A model generated the notes under the pieces. The model saw only the letters and a list, made by a program, of their open reading frames with translations. It was not told where the DNA came from and did no database searches. 64,000 nt of DNA. Source: Nilaparvata lugens. Taxonomy: Eukaryota > Arthropoda > Insecta > Hemiptera > Delphacidae. Shown here piece by piece: positions 12,432 to 23,556 of the stretch. The stretch covers positions 9,364,171 through 9,428,170 of the forward strand of contig NC_052505.1 in NCBI RefSeq assembly GCF_014356525.2, in the 5' to 3' direction. How positions within the stretch are numbered: the stretch's first letter is position 1; the number at the start of each line of letters is the position of its first letter. Position numbers and translations under genes: made by a program.

Positions 12432-12797
12432 TACAGTGAGGTCCACGTTATAATGGCAGTGTTTGATTAGTAATGGTATTGCTACCCTTGCCTATCATTC
12501 AACAAAGCGGATAGCGCTATTTCTTTCTCGCTTTGCTTTGTTGCCAGATCGTCTTTTAACATTATACAGTTAATAAACAAAACATTTTATCTTAATTGTG
12601 GAAATTCATTATGAAACTATAGAAAAATATAATTTCTTGCTTAATAATATATAATTGATTATTCTTAATAATTAGTTGATATTACATCAATAAACCTGTA
12701 TCAGCTACCGTCTACAAAAGGCATTGACAAGACAGAGGTTCGGCAACGTTTTTCTCCTATCTTTCACCACTGCCATTAAAACGTGGACCTCTTTATA
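12432..12797. mobile_element. 366-bp MITE, longer member of the 3054-3274 family
   Basis: The left end TACAGTGAGGTCCACG and the right end CGTGGACCTCTTTATA are inverted repeats that extend about 30 bp to ATGGCAGT. The subterminal TGCTACCCTTGCCTATCATT also matches the 3054 element (TGCTATCCTTGTCTATCATT). The extra length is an AT-rich centre. TA lies at both ends, as in mariner-type elements. There is no ORF. Confidence 0.85.
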
Positions 12798-13640
12798 TTA
12801 TAGGTATTGCAAATAGGTTGTTCCAAATCGCTCGATTAACATTTTTTGTGCATTATATTACGGGCTGTTGGAAAATAGTTTGAATGATCCCCTTGAAGTT
12901 GAAGTTGAAAATGTATAATGAGTTGGAGTGAAGAAGAAATCAATATTTGTGTAGCTCAATAGAGACAGTAGTGATTGTATAAATGCTATAAAATCAAGTT
13001 TGAGAAGATTGATAATATTAGAAGAAATGATTTATATTTGAACGCTTTTTTACCAGGAATCAAAGTTTGTCACCCGGGAAATTTGTTTAAGTTATAAGGA
13101 TAATTCAGCAGAAGAAGAAGTCGTGAAAAGAGTATACATGATCTTCGGAGCGAACGTCAAAGTTTCCATTTGACTTTTTCAAATCTATGAGAGAAATGTG
13201 TTTCAGAAACTTCTGGAAAAGAGAATGCGAGAAACTGAGAAAAATTGTCAGCCGTAACAGATGGTAAACGGGAGAAAAAAGTTGGAAAGTCTTTACTCAT
13301 CGACAGATTTCCACCCAACTTGAACCACGCTTCAGTGAAAACAGAAAAACCAACACATTATACCTGTCACTGTCAGCTAACTTGCTATTACCTCCAGTTT
13401 CAATTCATTAAGCAAGACTATTTGGACAATGATTTCTCCAATGTTTCATTGAATTTGGATTCGAAGAAAAGGAAACTAAAAAGTGTCAGAACTAGTGGAA
13501 GATTGAAGTGTCTACTCTCTGTCTCTCTCACAATAACCAGTGATTATTTAGTTTAATTATTTTAAATTGATTTAAAGCTTTGCTATATTGTAAGTTTATT
13601 TTAAATATAAGTGTATAAATCAGTATATATGTAAGTAAAG
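12798..13640. other. spacer, nothing recognisable
   Basis: The 103-codon frame at 13245-13556 starts with TTG and has the lysine/serine-rich composition common to chance frames in AT-rich DNA. It is not called. Confidence 0.35.
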
Positions 13641-13776
13641 TAAATTCGTATGGCTTTTGTTGGTGGAGAGTCCCTTGCGGGAAGGTCCCACCGCCTGAAT
13701 AAATCATTTAAGCCGTCAATGGGCCTTACGACTGTCATACTTCAGCCGGGACCGACAGTTTAACGTGCCCATCCTA
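13641..13776 (-). mobile_element. non-LTR retrotransposon or SINE 3' end, minus strand
   Basis: On the minus strand the block reads GGATGGGCACGTTAAACTG then TCGGTCCCGGCTG and ends AAAAGCCATACG followed by an AT-rich tail. The first part matches the element at 10213-10363; the last part matches the 3' end at 31741-31850. No reverse transcriptase ORF is attached. Confidence 0.65.
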
Positions 13777-14129
13777 TAACACGGAGTATATATGTGATCT
13801 GCATGAAAAAACAATCAATCATTCTATCTATAACCAAGACACAACCAGGTTGGACGATGATTCCAGGACGACCGTTTGGAAAAACATGAATAGTGACACA
13901 CTCCCTCTCTTTCTATCTCACATAAAGAGATGATTGGACGTATCAATTATTACAACTAATCACTGAAAATACTCAATCAGCTCAGCTCGTATTCTACATC
14001 TTACACCAATTTGGTCACCAAATTTTGTTTTTATCTTAGGTCATTTCAGAATTTTCTTTAAAGTTTCTAGGAACAGTGTCATGTGAAATTTTGGTCTGCA
14101 GCATCAATGTGTAATGTAAGCATGTTTAT

Positions 14130-14190
14130 ACCAGTGAGTATGGAATATAACCATACTCACATACTCATAATACATTCTATACTCACTGGT
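14130..14190. repeat. short imperfect hairpin
   Basis: ACCAGTGAGTATGGAATATA pairs with TACATTCTATACTCACTGGT across a short loop of TACTCACA repeats. It may be a MITE remnant. Confidence 0.6.
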
Positions 14191-14519
14191 TTATACTCAT
14201 CTATATGAAAAGGCATACGGGAAACTGAGATAAATAATTCCTCAGGGAGCATGATCACTATACAAGGCCAATATTTGGAGGCAAGTGATATCTAATACAG
14301 AATACACTATAATTATTTATTACGGAAGCTATAAGCCTTCACCTCTTGAAATACAAAAACTTTCTAGAATTTCAAATTAGTCACTAGATTTCCCTAAAAC
14401 AATACTATGTTGAGTAGAGTGAGTCACTAGTATTTGCAGAAGGTGTGAACATGATATCAAGTAGTTCAAATGCACTGTCGATGTGATAGGAGAATTTCGT
14501 GAGTCACTTTGATTTCGAA

Positions 14520-14585
14520 TGCGTGTTCTAGTGGTTAGTATGTCACTTGGCTTGGATGACGGGTCATTTATAACGTGTTTTCACT
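14520..14585 (+). mobile_element. possible degenerate SINE head (tRNA-like A box)
   Basis: The sequence CTAGTGGTTAGTATGTCAC resembles an RNA polymerase III A box as found at the head of tRNA-derived SINEs. No GGTTCGAAT-type B box follows, so it is not a functional tRNA and the SINE call is weak. Confidence 0.22.
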
Positions 14586-15503
14586 CTTGACATAGTGGTA
14601 GAACAAGGAAAACAACAAGTAGCCCATTTAATATTGGTAGCGAGGTACAATTTCCTCACACAGAGAACTAACATCAAGAGATATGTTCGTACATATTCTT
14701 GAAAGTTTATTATCTAGAAATCGGATCTGAAGAATCAAACGATGACTAAATGGGGGATGGGAGCATGTTAACACACTATTCAAGGAAGAATGAATCACAA
14801 TCGTTGAAGAAATCTTGCAACAATTTATAACAACAGCTTCTATTCTGAATCAGTAACGGTTAAAGGTGGATTGTCCTTCACTTTCAACTGGTGCCGATAT
14901 TATTATGGTATTAGAACAAATAACTATATTTATAATATCGATTGTTTACTGATAGTGATATGATAATAATATAGTGAAATGAGGAATACACAGAAGGTTA
15001 TACAAAAGCTTTGTTCCGATAAAAACTTCAAGAATAGAATATAGTTCTTCTGCTTTCATATTATTTGTAGTAGGGTAGCATAAGGTATCGATATAGATTA
15101 AACATAGATTGGTTATTTTTATTTATTTAAATTAATTTATTTACAATGCAAATGACACTAGTGTAATAAAATTGGTAGATAAAATAATAAGGTAGTCCTT
15201 GTGCTATTTTCTTCCGAATTTATAGATGACAAAGTCCAAGATAAGGTTACAATTTGACGTGTACTATTTTTATAAAATTATAGTCGAAAAGAAGCATGAA
15301 AACTATAAATATAGAATTTGGATGGCTTGAATTAATAAATTGATTAGAAATATTCCACTCAATTACCACTTTTAACGAATAATATTGAGTTATTTAAGAA
15401 AATTTGGAACCATTGAAGAGACACAAACTTGTAAACACTGAAATTATTCTAAGGTAGTAGTAACCCAAGATAAGAAGAAATTTTCTACAGAACTTGGTAG
15501 TAA

Positions 15504-15555
15504 CATAGAGAAACAATAGCAAACAATAGCATTATTACGCTATTGTTTCTCTATG
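15504..15555. mobile_element. 52-bp minimal MITE with 7-bp target duplication
   Basis: CATAGAGAAACAATAGC and its complement form almost the whole element, flanked by GTAGTAA at 15497-15503 and 15556-15562. The ends match the 275-bp and 445-bp elements at 43866-44140 and 36992-37436, so this is an internal-deletion derivative that kept little more than the termini. The perfect flanking duplication shows that it is a discrete unit and not a random hairpin. Confidence 0.85.
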
Positions 15556-15595
15556 GTAGTAACCACAGAGGTAGACAGTAAGAGCGAAGCCATTT

Positions 15596-15749
15596 GAAGC
15601 GTTTTCTTAGGCGTTTTCAGAAGAGTCTGCAGGACAGAAAGCTCTTTGATTGGCTGATTGGGTTGGCGTTTGGGAATCAGCTGATAATCAGCCAATCGGA
15701 GAGCATCCTGTCCTGCCAACTAGACTGAAATCGCCTGGAAAAACGCTTC
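15596..15749. mobile_element. 154-bp hairpin MITE (GAAGCGTTTT family)
   Basis: The left arm GAAGCGTTTTC, then GGCGTTTTCAGAAGAGTC, GGACAGAAAGCTCTTTGATT and GGCTGAT, pairs with the right arm over about 65 bp with mismatches. The centre is only about 20 bp. No clear target duplication is seen. It accounts for the first half of a TTG-started frame at 15650-15901. Confidence 0.75.
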
Positions 15750-16016
15750 GTCTGGCTTGGTCCTTAGAGTGGGCAAAGACAGTAATGGAAAACCGCAGTA
15801 CTGAAAGTACGGATACTAAAAATATTATTGATTCTGATCCATATATTTATAACATGCCATCCAAAAGACAGACTATATCCTTCCACCGGGACGATGAATG
15901 AATTGGGTTGGAAATGAATAAAAATGTTGTAACAATGTGATTTGCCCATAGTAGAATAAATTAAGTGAGTTATTTACGATGCTATTTGAAAGATTTGTTG
16001 ATTACCGTTACGGGTC

Positions 16017-16109
16017 GAATGCTCCGTAATTTGAATGCATTGTTGCATTCGCCCACCGCCTGCATTCATATTTTATAATGCAACAATGAGCTTCAATTAC
16101 AGAGCATTC
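16017..16109. mobile_element. 93-bp hairpin element
   Basis: GAATGCTCCGTAATTTGAAT at the left pairs with the complement ending AATTACAGAGCATTC at the right, and GCATTGTTGCATT with AATGCAACAATG nearer the centre. Arms are about 34 bp. No target duplication was defined. Confidence 0.7.
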
Positions 16110-17214
16110 CACCTTCTTACATTCTCACATTTATCACTTTCTATGACCTCGCAGCAGATTATACACATACCTCGTGTTATAACGTGCTAGCTCATATTTT
16201 CAAAAAAGTCCAGTCTCATACTTGGAAATAGAGTTATCAAAACAGGAGATGTTGCATGTTGATGTTTCTTTTTCAATGAGTTAATTAATTGTGACTAATT
16301 GAAAAATGTGGTAAGAAATTTGGAATGTGGAAGACATTGATAACAAATTAGTTTTCTTTGTTAACACATTTCTCAAATATGGTATATTGTACTAAATAGA
16401 ATTACATTGAATTCTAGGTACATAGAGTACACATTTAAATTTGTTTTCTTTTAGACATGACTTGATGACTAGTTTCGGCTAATTACGTCATTATCAAGTG
16501 GCAAAAAACAAAAGAAAAGATACGAGTACTAGTGATTCTACGGGTATTCAATTGAAATTTCAAGTAGCTCGGAATATTATACATTTCTATTGAATAATAA
16601 CAGTATACTATTAAAATTCATAAAACATGAATGTGGGTGTTGGAAAGAACAGACATAGGTAGTCTTCAAATTCCTGGTGCAATTACATGCATTTATATTT
16701 CCTTATCAATAAACTTAGATTTTTCCCACAAAGATTGTTTCTCGAACAATTTTCTTCAACAAAAATTCTCCCATCTTGATACTCACTAATGCCAAATAAC
16801 CATTATTCGTTTTTATTATTTATTTGGCATTAGTGAGTATTTCATTAATATACAACTGTTACAGAATTCATGCTGTGTTTTTCTGTTGGTTTTTTCTCTA
16901 ACTGGGAATGAACTTGTGGTAGTACGTTTCTTCACTTGAATTTTATGTTGTGTTACAATAAGTTCTCTGCATTCCAAGACTCAACCGGGAACCACAATAC
17001 AATTTCAGTAATGCTTGAAACATACGCAATCGATCATGAAATGCCTTGACAATTCATGTGGACATAATTGTTCGCTTCTTTAGCGGCTGTAAACAAGCAT
17101 GATGCTCACGTCATCGACTAATGTCATTCATTTAGTTTGTAGCAAAGTTGATGATGCTTTTAATAGTTCATTGTTTCTGTTGCAACGGATCACTGGATCG
17201 ACCCAACATTGGTG
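16110..17214. other. AT-rich spacer with small palindromes
   Basis: Near 16440-16515 there is an imperfect palindrome around GACTAGTTTCGGCTAATTAC, which shares the ACTAGTTTCG motif with the 10449-10681 foldback. The hairpin at 16779-16840 is listed separately. Nothing else was recognised. Confidence 0.4.
16779..16840. repeat. perfect 21-bp-stem hairpin
   Basis: ATACTCACTAATGCCAAATA and the following A pair exactly with the segment ending GGCATTAGTGAGTAT, across a 20-base T-rich loop. It is either a tiny MITE derivative or an expressed hairpin; no target duplication is visible. Confidence 0.8.
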
Positions 17215-17560
17215 AGAGATGTAGGCCTAGTCCAATTAGTATCCGTTAAGTTGTACTTTTCTGCGAAAAACGACCGACCGGACTGAAAAATTCCAGATTG
17301 TCTGGCGGTTTCGGTCTCATAGAGGCGGTGGAAAAAAGGGTTTGTCTCCGGGAACGAGATTCCGTAACAGGAACAGGGAACAAACAGGTCCCACAGACTC
17401 CGGTCTTGCGAGCTGCCAATTAAGGCAGCCGCCGCCCCTTCCCGCCACCGCCCCGGACAGACAAGTCTGCTGTCGCTTAATAAAATGTTAACGTTTCGCT
17501 GCCCCGTCAGTCCGCCATTTTGATTTCATGAGTTGACCGACCCGAACCCGACCAACAGCC
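17215..17560 (+). promoter_or_regulatory. GC-rich island with initiator and YY1-like motif
   Basis: This is the most GC- and CpG-rich patch of the first half of the window, with runs such as GCAGCCGCCGCCCC. Near its right side TCAGT (17507-17511), the arthropod initiator core, is followed by GCCATTTTG, which resembles a YY1/Pho site at a transcription start, and an ATG follows at 17528 with only a short frame. This suggests a promoter or 5' UTR reading rightwards. No coding exon can be attached, so function is inferred. Confidence 0.3.
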
Positions 17561-17835
17561 ACTTGTAAATACAGGCCATTACACTTCGCAAATCACGTTT
17601 CACACCATTCCACCTTTCCATATAATATCAAAGGAAATAGAATCTTATCCCCTTGATAATATTAATCCTATAACAGGGATCAGGGATCAGGGAATAGAAC
17701 ATAGTGGGAATTGATATCAAATGACAATTTAGGAATGTAGAATAAATAAATTACAAACTATTCAAATTCATCAATTTTAAATCAATGCCAAAATTACTCA
17801 CATCCATTACATTTGTGAACTTTCCTCGAAAAATC

Positions 17836-18081
17836 AAATTATCGTAGTAATCAGGCAATGTGATACCATTAGAGTCAGGGGAAAAAACGCCTCCTGGATA
17901 CAAGCATGTATTAAAACAAAAAATAGCCTTATTTCTTTAACCTATTTGAAATATAAAATAAAATTATCGTGGTAATGAGGCTATGTTATATTACCAAAAC
18001 AAGGGGGGAAATCGCCTCCTCGATACAACTCTAAAATCACAAGTAACTCTCCTATTTATTTTACGTATTTGAAATATAAAC
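17836..18081. repeat. two-unit tandem duplication, about 125 bp per unit
   Basis: AAATTATCGTAGTAATCAGG at 17836 recurs as AAATTATCGTGGTAATGAGG at 17961. Both units share AACGCCTCCTGGATACAA / ATCGCCTCCTCGATACAA and end with ATTTGAAATATAAA. The units are well diverged. A 198-bp MITE begins 8 bp beyond the second unit. Confidence 0.8.
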
Positions 18082-18088
18082 TTTTTGT

Positions 18089-18286
18089 CCGGGCCACACT
18101 TATCAAGCCTGTCATGCAGTTCCGACCCCACTCATGTCCGATATTTATGTGGCTCAGTGGGATGGAAGGGTGGTGGTGAGACAGATCATATATGAAGGAT
18201 ATGTGTGTCATGCACCATTCTAGGATGTTGTCATGCGTGATCGGATAGGAGTGGGATCGGAACGCTGCATGATAAGTGTGGCCCGG
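18089..18286. mobile_element. 198-bp MITE with about 55-bp imperfect TIRs
   Basis: CCGGGCCACACTTATCA at the left is the complement of TGATAAGTGTGGCCCGG at the right. The arms continue through TCATGCAG, TTCCGACCCCACTC and TCCGAT with small indels. The centre has no usable ORF; the minus-strand frame at 18056-18301 is produced by the arms. No certain target duplication was found. Confidence 0.8.
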
Positions 18287-19439
18287 GCTTTGCTCGTACA
18301 ATATCTGCTGTTAACCATGCATCAAATCACAGTCAACTTCCATGGGATGCCCGATGTCTAGTCCTGTAAATAATAACAACATCGCACATGTTGGTTTTCG
18401 TATATTGTATACATATTATATACATGCGTTGTATTCCATACCTTGGGTACATATTTTAAAATCTATGGTGCATATTTTCAATTGGTACATAGAAAATATG
18501 TAAAAACACAGAATATATGCATTAAAATCTATTGGTACATATTTTAAAATCTAATCATCAAAGTCTTCAGTGTGAAAGAGGGCTCCTTACTTTGCTCTCC
18601 TAGGCAATAAATAAATACAGTCATTTTTTTTAAATCTTCTGATATCCTTCCTTTCCCCTTTCACCAACTTGACCCTTTCATCATAGCTGCTGGACTCAAG
18701 GTATTAATCAATCAAGGTATCAAGTTTTCAATCTTAATTTTATTCTCATGATACAGAAGAAGTAGGCCTACTGGTACCAACAGCATTTTCAAAGAATGGA
18801 AAATTCTTCATGAAAAGTGTGATTTTTCCAGATATTATCAGAGCGACATTTTCTTGTACCTTTCCCTTATGATAATCTGTATTCCACTATTTGTTAAAAT
18901 GTAAGAACGTGTTGACATACCTTGCAAGTTGCAACATTAAGATCTCTGTGAAATTTGGAAATGTGATAGATTCTAGAGGAATTCCATTTGACAGCCACTT
19001 TCAAAAAGATACATTCTGATAAAGCAACCAATTTGAGATAGCAGGCAAGGTTGTATAAACATAACTGCCGTGCAACCCACACATCATCTTTAAAGGTGAA
19101 CAAATGCTGAAAATATGCAAAGTTTTTTGAAATTCGTGTTGTAACAAGCTATAACAACAAAGTTATTTTGCAATCACCAGTATGTTAACAAAATCAGTAT
19201 ATGTTGTCATATTGTTATGAGAGGAGCCTCCAAATTAAAAAACGGACAATTACGAAATACGAAACTGCCTTCCTACAAGAGAAAAATTTATAGAAACCGG
19301 TCAAGATTATGCAAGATTGTTTTAGCGTGTTAGTGAAATATGTATGCACAACACTAGTTGGCCTGAATGAAGATCCAAGAGTGAAAACCTGGAAAGGAGT
19401 CACAGGAAGAGCTGAGACGGTCAGCGTCAGGTCAAAGAG
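18287..19439. other. AT-rich spacer
   Basis: GGTACATATTTTAAAATCTA occurs at about 18447 and again at about 18535, a small local duplication. Frames at 18894-19103 and 19215-19460 have no supporting signals. Confidence 0.35.
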
Positions 19440-19647
19440 AACAAGGCTTCTAATGAACAACTAATTAAGCACGTCAACCTGCATCGTCCGACCATTCAAG
19501 CCCAAGCCTGCAAGTATGCTATGCGCTTTGCTTTGCAAGAAAAGAAACGCTCTCGCGTCTCTGAAACTGTTGAGGCAAGAAGCATTCGACCGATTCCCTT
19601 TCCAAGATTCGTCGAGAAGCAAATTTTACTCGATCATCTAGTATTAT
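19440..19647 (+). CDS. coding-like fragment, unidentified
   Basis: From a TGA near 19415 the plus strand stays open to a TAA near 19647 and reads a strongly protein-like segment, NEQLIKHVNLHRPTIQAQ, then CKYAMRFALQEKKRSRVSE and IRPIPFPRFVEKQILLDH. Composition is more balanced than in neighbouring DNA. There is no ATG near the left edge, so it would be a terminal exon or a fragment of a decayed gene or transposon ORF. I do not recognise the family. Confidence 0.27.
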
Positions 19648-19678
19648 AAATCAAATCATTTAAATGAAGAATATTATT

Positions 19679-19799
19679 CAATGTTACATTTCAAGTTAAT
19701 CTCATTTGTGAAATCTAAAGTGTCTAAACTGCATTAATCAATGTTACATTTCACGCTCATCTCATTCGTGAAATCTAAAGTATCTAAACTGCTGAACAT
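19679..19799. repeat. two-unit tandem duplication, 61 bp per unit
   Basis: CAATGTTACATTTCAAGTTA at about 19679 and CAATGTTACATTTCACGCTC at about 19740 begin two units that both contain CTCATT-GTGAAATCTAAAGT and end TCTAAACTGC. Only a few substitutions separate them. Confidence 0.85.
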
Positions 19800-20099
19800 C
19801 TCACATTACTTCAGATAGGAAACTCATTTAAATGTTACACTAAACAGTACACTATGATCTGCTATTTAAATTTCAATCAATTTTCAATCATCGTAGACTG
19901 GATTCCGTCGATATTTCCAGTTAATTTCGTGAAATAGCTTAACGGGAAGAAGAATACTATTGAAAAGCCGTAATACAAATTTTGTGGAAACATCTTGCTT
20001 ATTCTTGATGCAGAGAACCATCCATTATATTCCTGAACTTAGTACCATAACACCTATTGCGATTATCCAGACGTTTCAAAAAAATTGTGGATATATTAT

Positions 20100-20541
20100 A
20101 ATTTTTCCTACAGTTACCTTGAAAAGTGGCCATTCCTGCACTGATTACAGAACGCAAAGAATCACTTTTCCGCTCTAGTGCGGGAAAAATTTTTCTGTAC
20201 TCCAGATTTGCAACATGGCAACGCAAAATAGTTAGTAGGTTATATGGAACACCAGTGCAGCAAAATCAAAATGAAGTTGGTAACAGTGACTGTGGTATAG
20301 TGTGGTGCACAGTGCTTATAATAATGACACCGATGGACAACAAGGACAGCGAATGCGACAGCCACACATGAGTGGCACACAGCCGCCCCTTCATTCAAGC
20401 ACTACTACATTATTCAATTTGACAATAAATTAAGGTTTTTATTAATAATAAAATTACACAGAAAAACATTTGATGCATTTCAGCGAATTTTACCCATAAT
20501 TACCCACTTTTCATATTCAATGGTAACTGTAGGAAAAATTT
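20100..20541. mobile_element. possible TIR element of about 440 bp
   Basis: AATTTTTCCTACAGTTACC at the left is the inverted counterpart of GGTAACTGTAGGAAAAATT at the right, and an AAAAGTGG / CCACTTTT pair follows inward after a small gap. The interior carries no coherent ORF. Without a target duplication this could also be two independent fragments of one family in opposite orientation. Confidence 0.4.
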
Positions 20542-20670
20542 AATGTGAAATACGTACGCAAAGTTCCTCTGCTGCACTCAAGAAACCATTCCGCCCTCGC
20601 CTACGGCTCGGGCGTAAGCGTTTCTTTCGGAGCAGCAAAGTGTCACTTTGCGCACTAGTTGCACAAATAA

Positions 20671-20764
20671 CTATTTTCTGCAACAAAAACATTATACAGT
20701 TTTAAAATAACAAGTACGTATAAATTTGTTATTTTAAAAGTGTATAATGTTTTTATTGCAGATA
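20671..20764. repeat. foldback, about 94 bp
   Basis: TGCAACAAAAACATTATACA and the following TTTTAAAATAACAA pair with TTGTTATTTTAAAAG and TGTATAATGTTTTTATTGCA across a 14-base loop. One mismatch per ten bases or fewer. It lies just right of a GC-rich block (20540-20660) and may be the end of the same element. Confidence 0.75.
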
Positions 20765-22170
20765 ACGTTCAATAAGGCATATATATCTACACAAAGTTTT
20801 TGAAACGTCTACATAATTACAATAGGTGATACGGTACCAAGTTCAGAAAGATAATGTAACTTTTCCAAAAATATTTATAATACTCATGTAGAATGTGGAA
20901 CGTGTCAAGACCAATGTGGGAGTGTGCTACATCAATTTTTCACAACATACATTATACAAATGCACCAAATTGGAAATACAATCTGTATTTTTGAAACATC
21001 AATTAGGCAAACACTGAGACGGCACTTTTATGTAACAGTTTGTTGCAAAGCTACATGTGGTGACCGCACGTGTGTAGCGGCCATACGTGGCATTGGCTTG
21101 CGTGCAGATTCGATTACGGTGCATATAATGAAGAGGTGCTATCGACCAACACAGCACGGCACGGCACGACTGGACATCGACTTCACTAATTTACTGTACG
21201 ACTCGCAAATTAGAGGAACGCAAGCCCGGCACCGTTGCAAGTGAAGCACACCTGAGTAAAGTCCCTGGACTTGAATATGCACCCATGAGTGCAGCTACAG
21301 CCATACACCACACACGCTCAGGCAAATAACAGTACTCAGCACCGGACACCAAGGAGGATATAGATATAGATGGGACACCAATGGTTGGCTGGTTAAGCGG
21401 TCAACCAAAGACCAACAACTAACTTCCGATGGATAAAACACAAACCACTCTGCTGCTAATGTATGCCAATTACAGTACAGACGGATAGGGATAGGCAAGA
21501 TGTACACTAATAGCGCATCCCGATTGTCTTGTCATAAAGTTCAGTAGGTAAAAGACGGTATCGCAATAATAGACCGCACGGGCTCAGGGCTTTGCAACCG
21601 GTTCACTCACGCTCCCAATGCATAATGCACTCACTATTATCGACTAAATCTTTCCGGTTCGACAGTTGAGATTTTGTAGTAATTTTCAGAAAACTGCGAT
21701 GTCTCGACGATCGACGTATATCTCATGGTATCTCTAATATCATAGCCACCTCAAATACAGACTAGTCTGTTCGTCTTTCGTCATGAAGAGGTGGCTATGC
21801 TAATAGGCTATGGTTAAACTCGCGAATGGAAAACGGGTTTGATTATTACTCTTTTTCGACAAAGTTATGAATCGAAATGGTCAGCGCCAGAATTAGCAAT
21901 CTGGCATCCCCAAACTACTACAGTTAAATTTACACTCTCATACCATTTATATTTAAAAAAATCTAAAACAGGCCTATTATGTTAATCGATTTATCACCGA
22001 TTTTGATTTTTTTTGAATGCAGGTCTCAAACGTAGAAAGAATAAGAAGTAAGTGATCTATCGAAATATCACGATGCAACTTCCTAGTTATTGTAATATTT
22101 TAAAGGAATATAGCCAACTGGTTTGGACACTTCTAGAATTTTATATAATTATATTACCTTATATGCAAGC
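20765..22170. other. mixed-composition spacer
   Basis: The segment 20900-21660 is less AT-rich than average. A GTG-started frame of 106 codons at 20924-21244 has no recognisable domain, and frames overlap it on the other strand. Small hairpin arms CATAGCCACCTC (21741-21752) and GAGGTGGCTATG (21788-21799) are present. Confidence 0.35.
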
Positions 22171-22360
22171 CACGCCCCAAATTCAACGAGTAGTATCATT
22201 TGACAATGACTTGACTGACTCGAGCTGCTCGCTTCCGATTGGTAGAAAGCTATGAAGTTGAAATGGCAGCTAGTCAACCCATCTACCAATCAGACAGCTA
22301 CTTGGTTTTGGAAGCGTGAACTACTAGTTCAGCCATTCCTACATCAATTTAAGGTTATTA
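22171..22360. repeat. dispersed repeat, copy A
   Basis: The block starting CGCCCCAAATTCAACGAG and ending with CCTACATCAATTT is repeated at 44226-44403 in the same orientation, with shared internal words such as GATTGGTAG, AACCCATCTACCAATCAGAC and TTTTGG. Divergence is about 20 percent by eye. The family class is unknown. Confidence 0.7.
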
Positions 22361-23556
22361 AGGAGTTTATTCAATCACAAGAATGTTATAATTTTCTAGA
22401 TAAATTTTATCTATTACAAGCAAGACTGAACAGAAAAAGTTTGAATAGAAGTTTGTTATTCAGCTTGAATAAAAGTTGAAACTGAGAGTTTAAGATTTTT
22501 TTCAAAAATATTTATCTTCGTGTTTCTGGACTAAAGAATTCACATGTATAGGGAATGAATCAACATATTTTTTAAAATTTTCCAGAACAGAATGGAGTGT
22601 CTTTGAAACTGCGTTATTTTTATGATCATATCAATTAATAAAATCAATAATACAAACTAAACAGTGATCCATTTTTTAAGGAATCTGTACGTTTTATGAA
22701 AGCCTACATACTTAATTAACTTAGGACCCTCGGAACCCAATCATTTTCGCAAACAATTTTGAAATGCTCTTAAAAATACGTGTAAATGAAAATTTATCAA
22801 TACTCTAATATTTGATAGTCACCAATAAATCATACTGGTTTTGAAGTAGCCTATCTTCACATTGTCTGAAGTTGAAAGTTCATTGTTATTCCTTACTTAC
22901 TGATATTATTATTTATTATCAATCAGTAAAGACAGGGGATTCATAGAATTTTCAAGAAATATGGAATTTTCAATAACGGAATCAAAGTTTTTACGTCTTC
23001 CAAGTTTTCAAGAACACTGGTTCACTTGTGTGTAGCCTAATGTCAAGCTAGAGACATTTCGCTTACTTATCAAAGTTGAGCCAGTCAACTTGGAAGTCAT
23101 TAACTGTCACGAAACCTGAAACGTTAGCCCAATGATAACGCGTCTACGCGATAATTCTCGGCACCAAATAAACGACGTTTTTATCACTGCATAAGCAGCA
23201 GCAGGCCTATTTCGAGCGCATGAATGACAATGACTGATAACACGTATCAATGACACTTATGGGTATTCCACTCCTAACGACTTGGATACAACTTCAATGA
23301 GCTTAGAAGCTTTGAGAATTAAGAAGGTGATTTGCTAAGTACTGCAATTCATAAGTGCGATAAACTTATCAGAGCTCACTATGAATATTCTCAACGGAAT
23401 GACACACCCAAGTATAAATTATGAGCAATTGAAAATCATTTTATTATTCTAATCAACATTACTATGAATCAAATTGATCCATTTCATTTCCTACCAAATA
23501 GAATTATTGGATTTTGACGGTTTTTTGGAGTAAAAATAATAAAAGTAATAGTAAAA
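22361..23556. other. AT-rich spacer, nothing recognisable
   Basis: No repeat or coding-like frame was found. Confidence 0.35.

Noticed and set aside
13245..13556. 103-codon plus-strand frame
   Set aside because: TTG start, low-complexity lysine/serine composition, no motif.
14520..14585. tRNA gene
   Set aside because: Only an A-box-like segment is visible; there is no B box, no cloverleaf and no acceptor stem.
15650..15901. 83-codon plus-strand frame with protein-like composition
   Set aside because: Its first 100 bases are the arm of the hairpin MITE at 15596-15749, and it opens with TTG.
20924..21244. 106-codon plus-strand frame with several cysteines
   Set aside because: GTG start, no domain, overlapping frames in other phases; likely the result of a less AT-rich patch.
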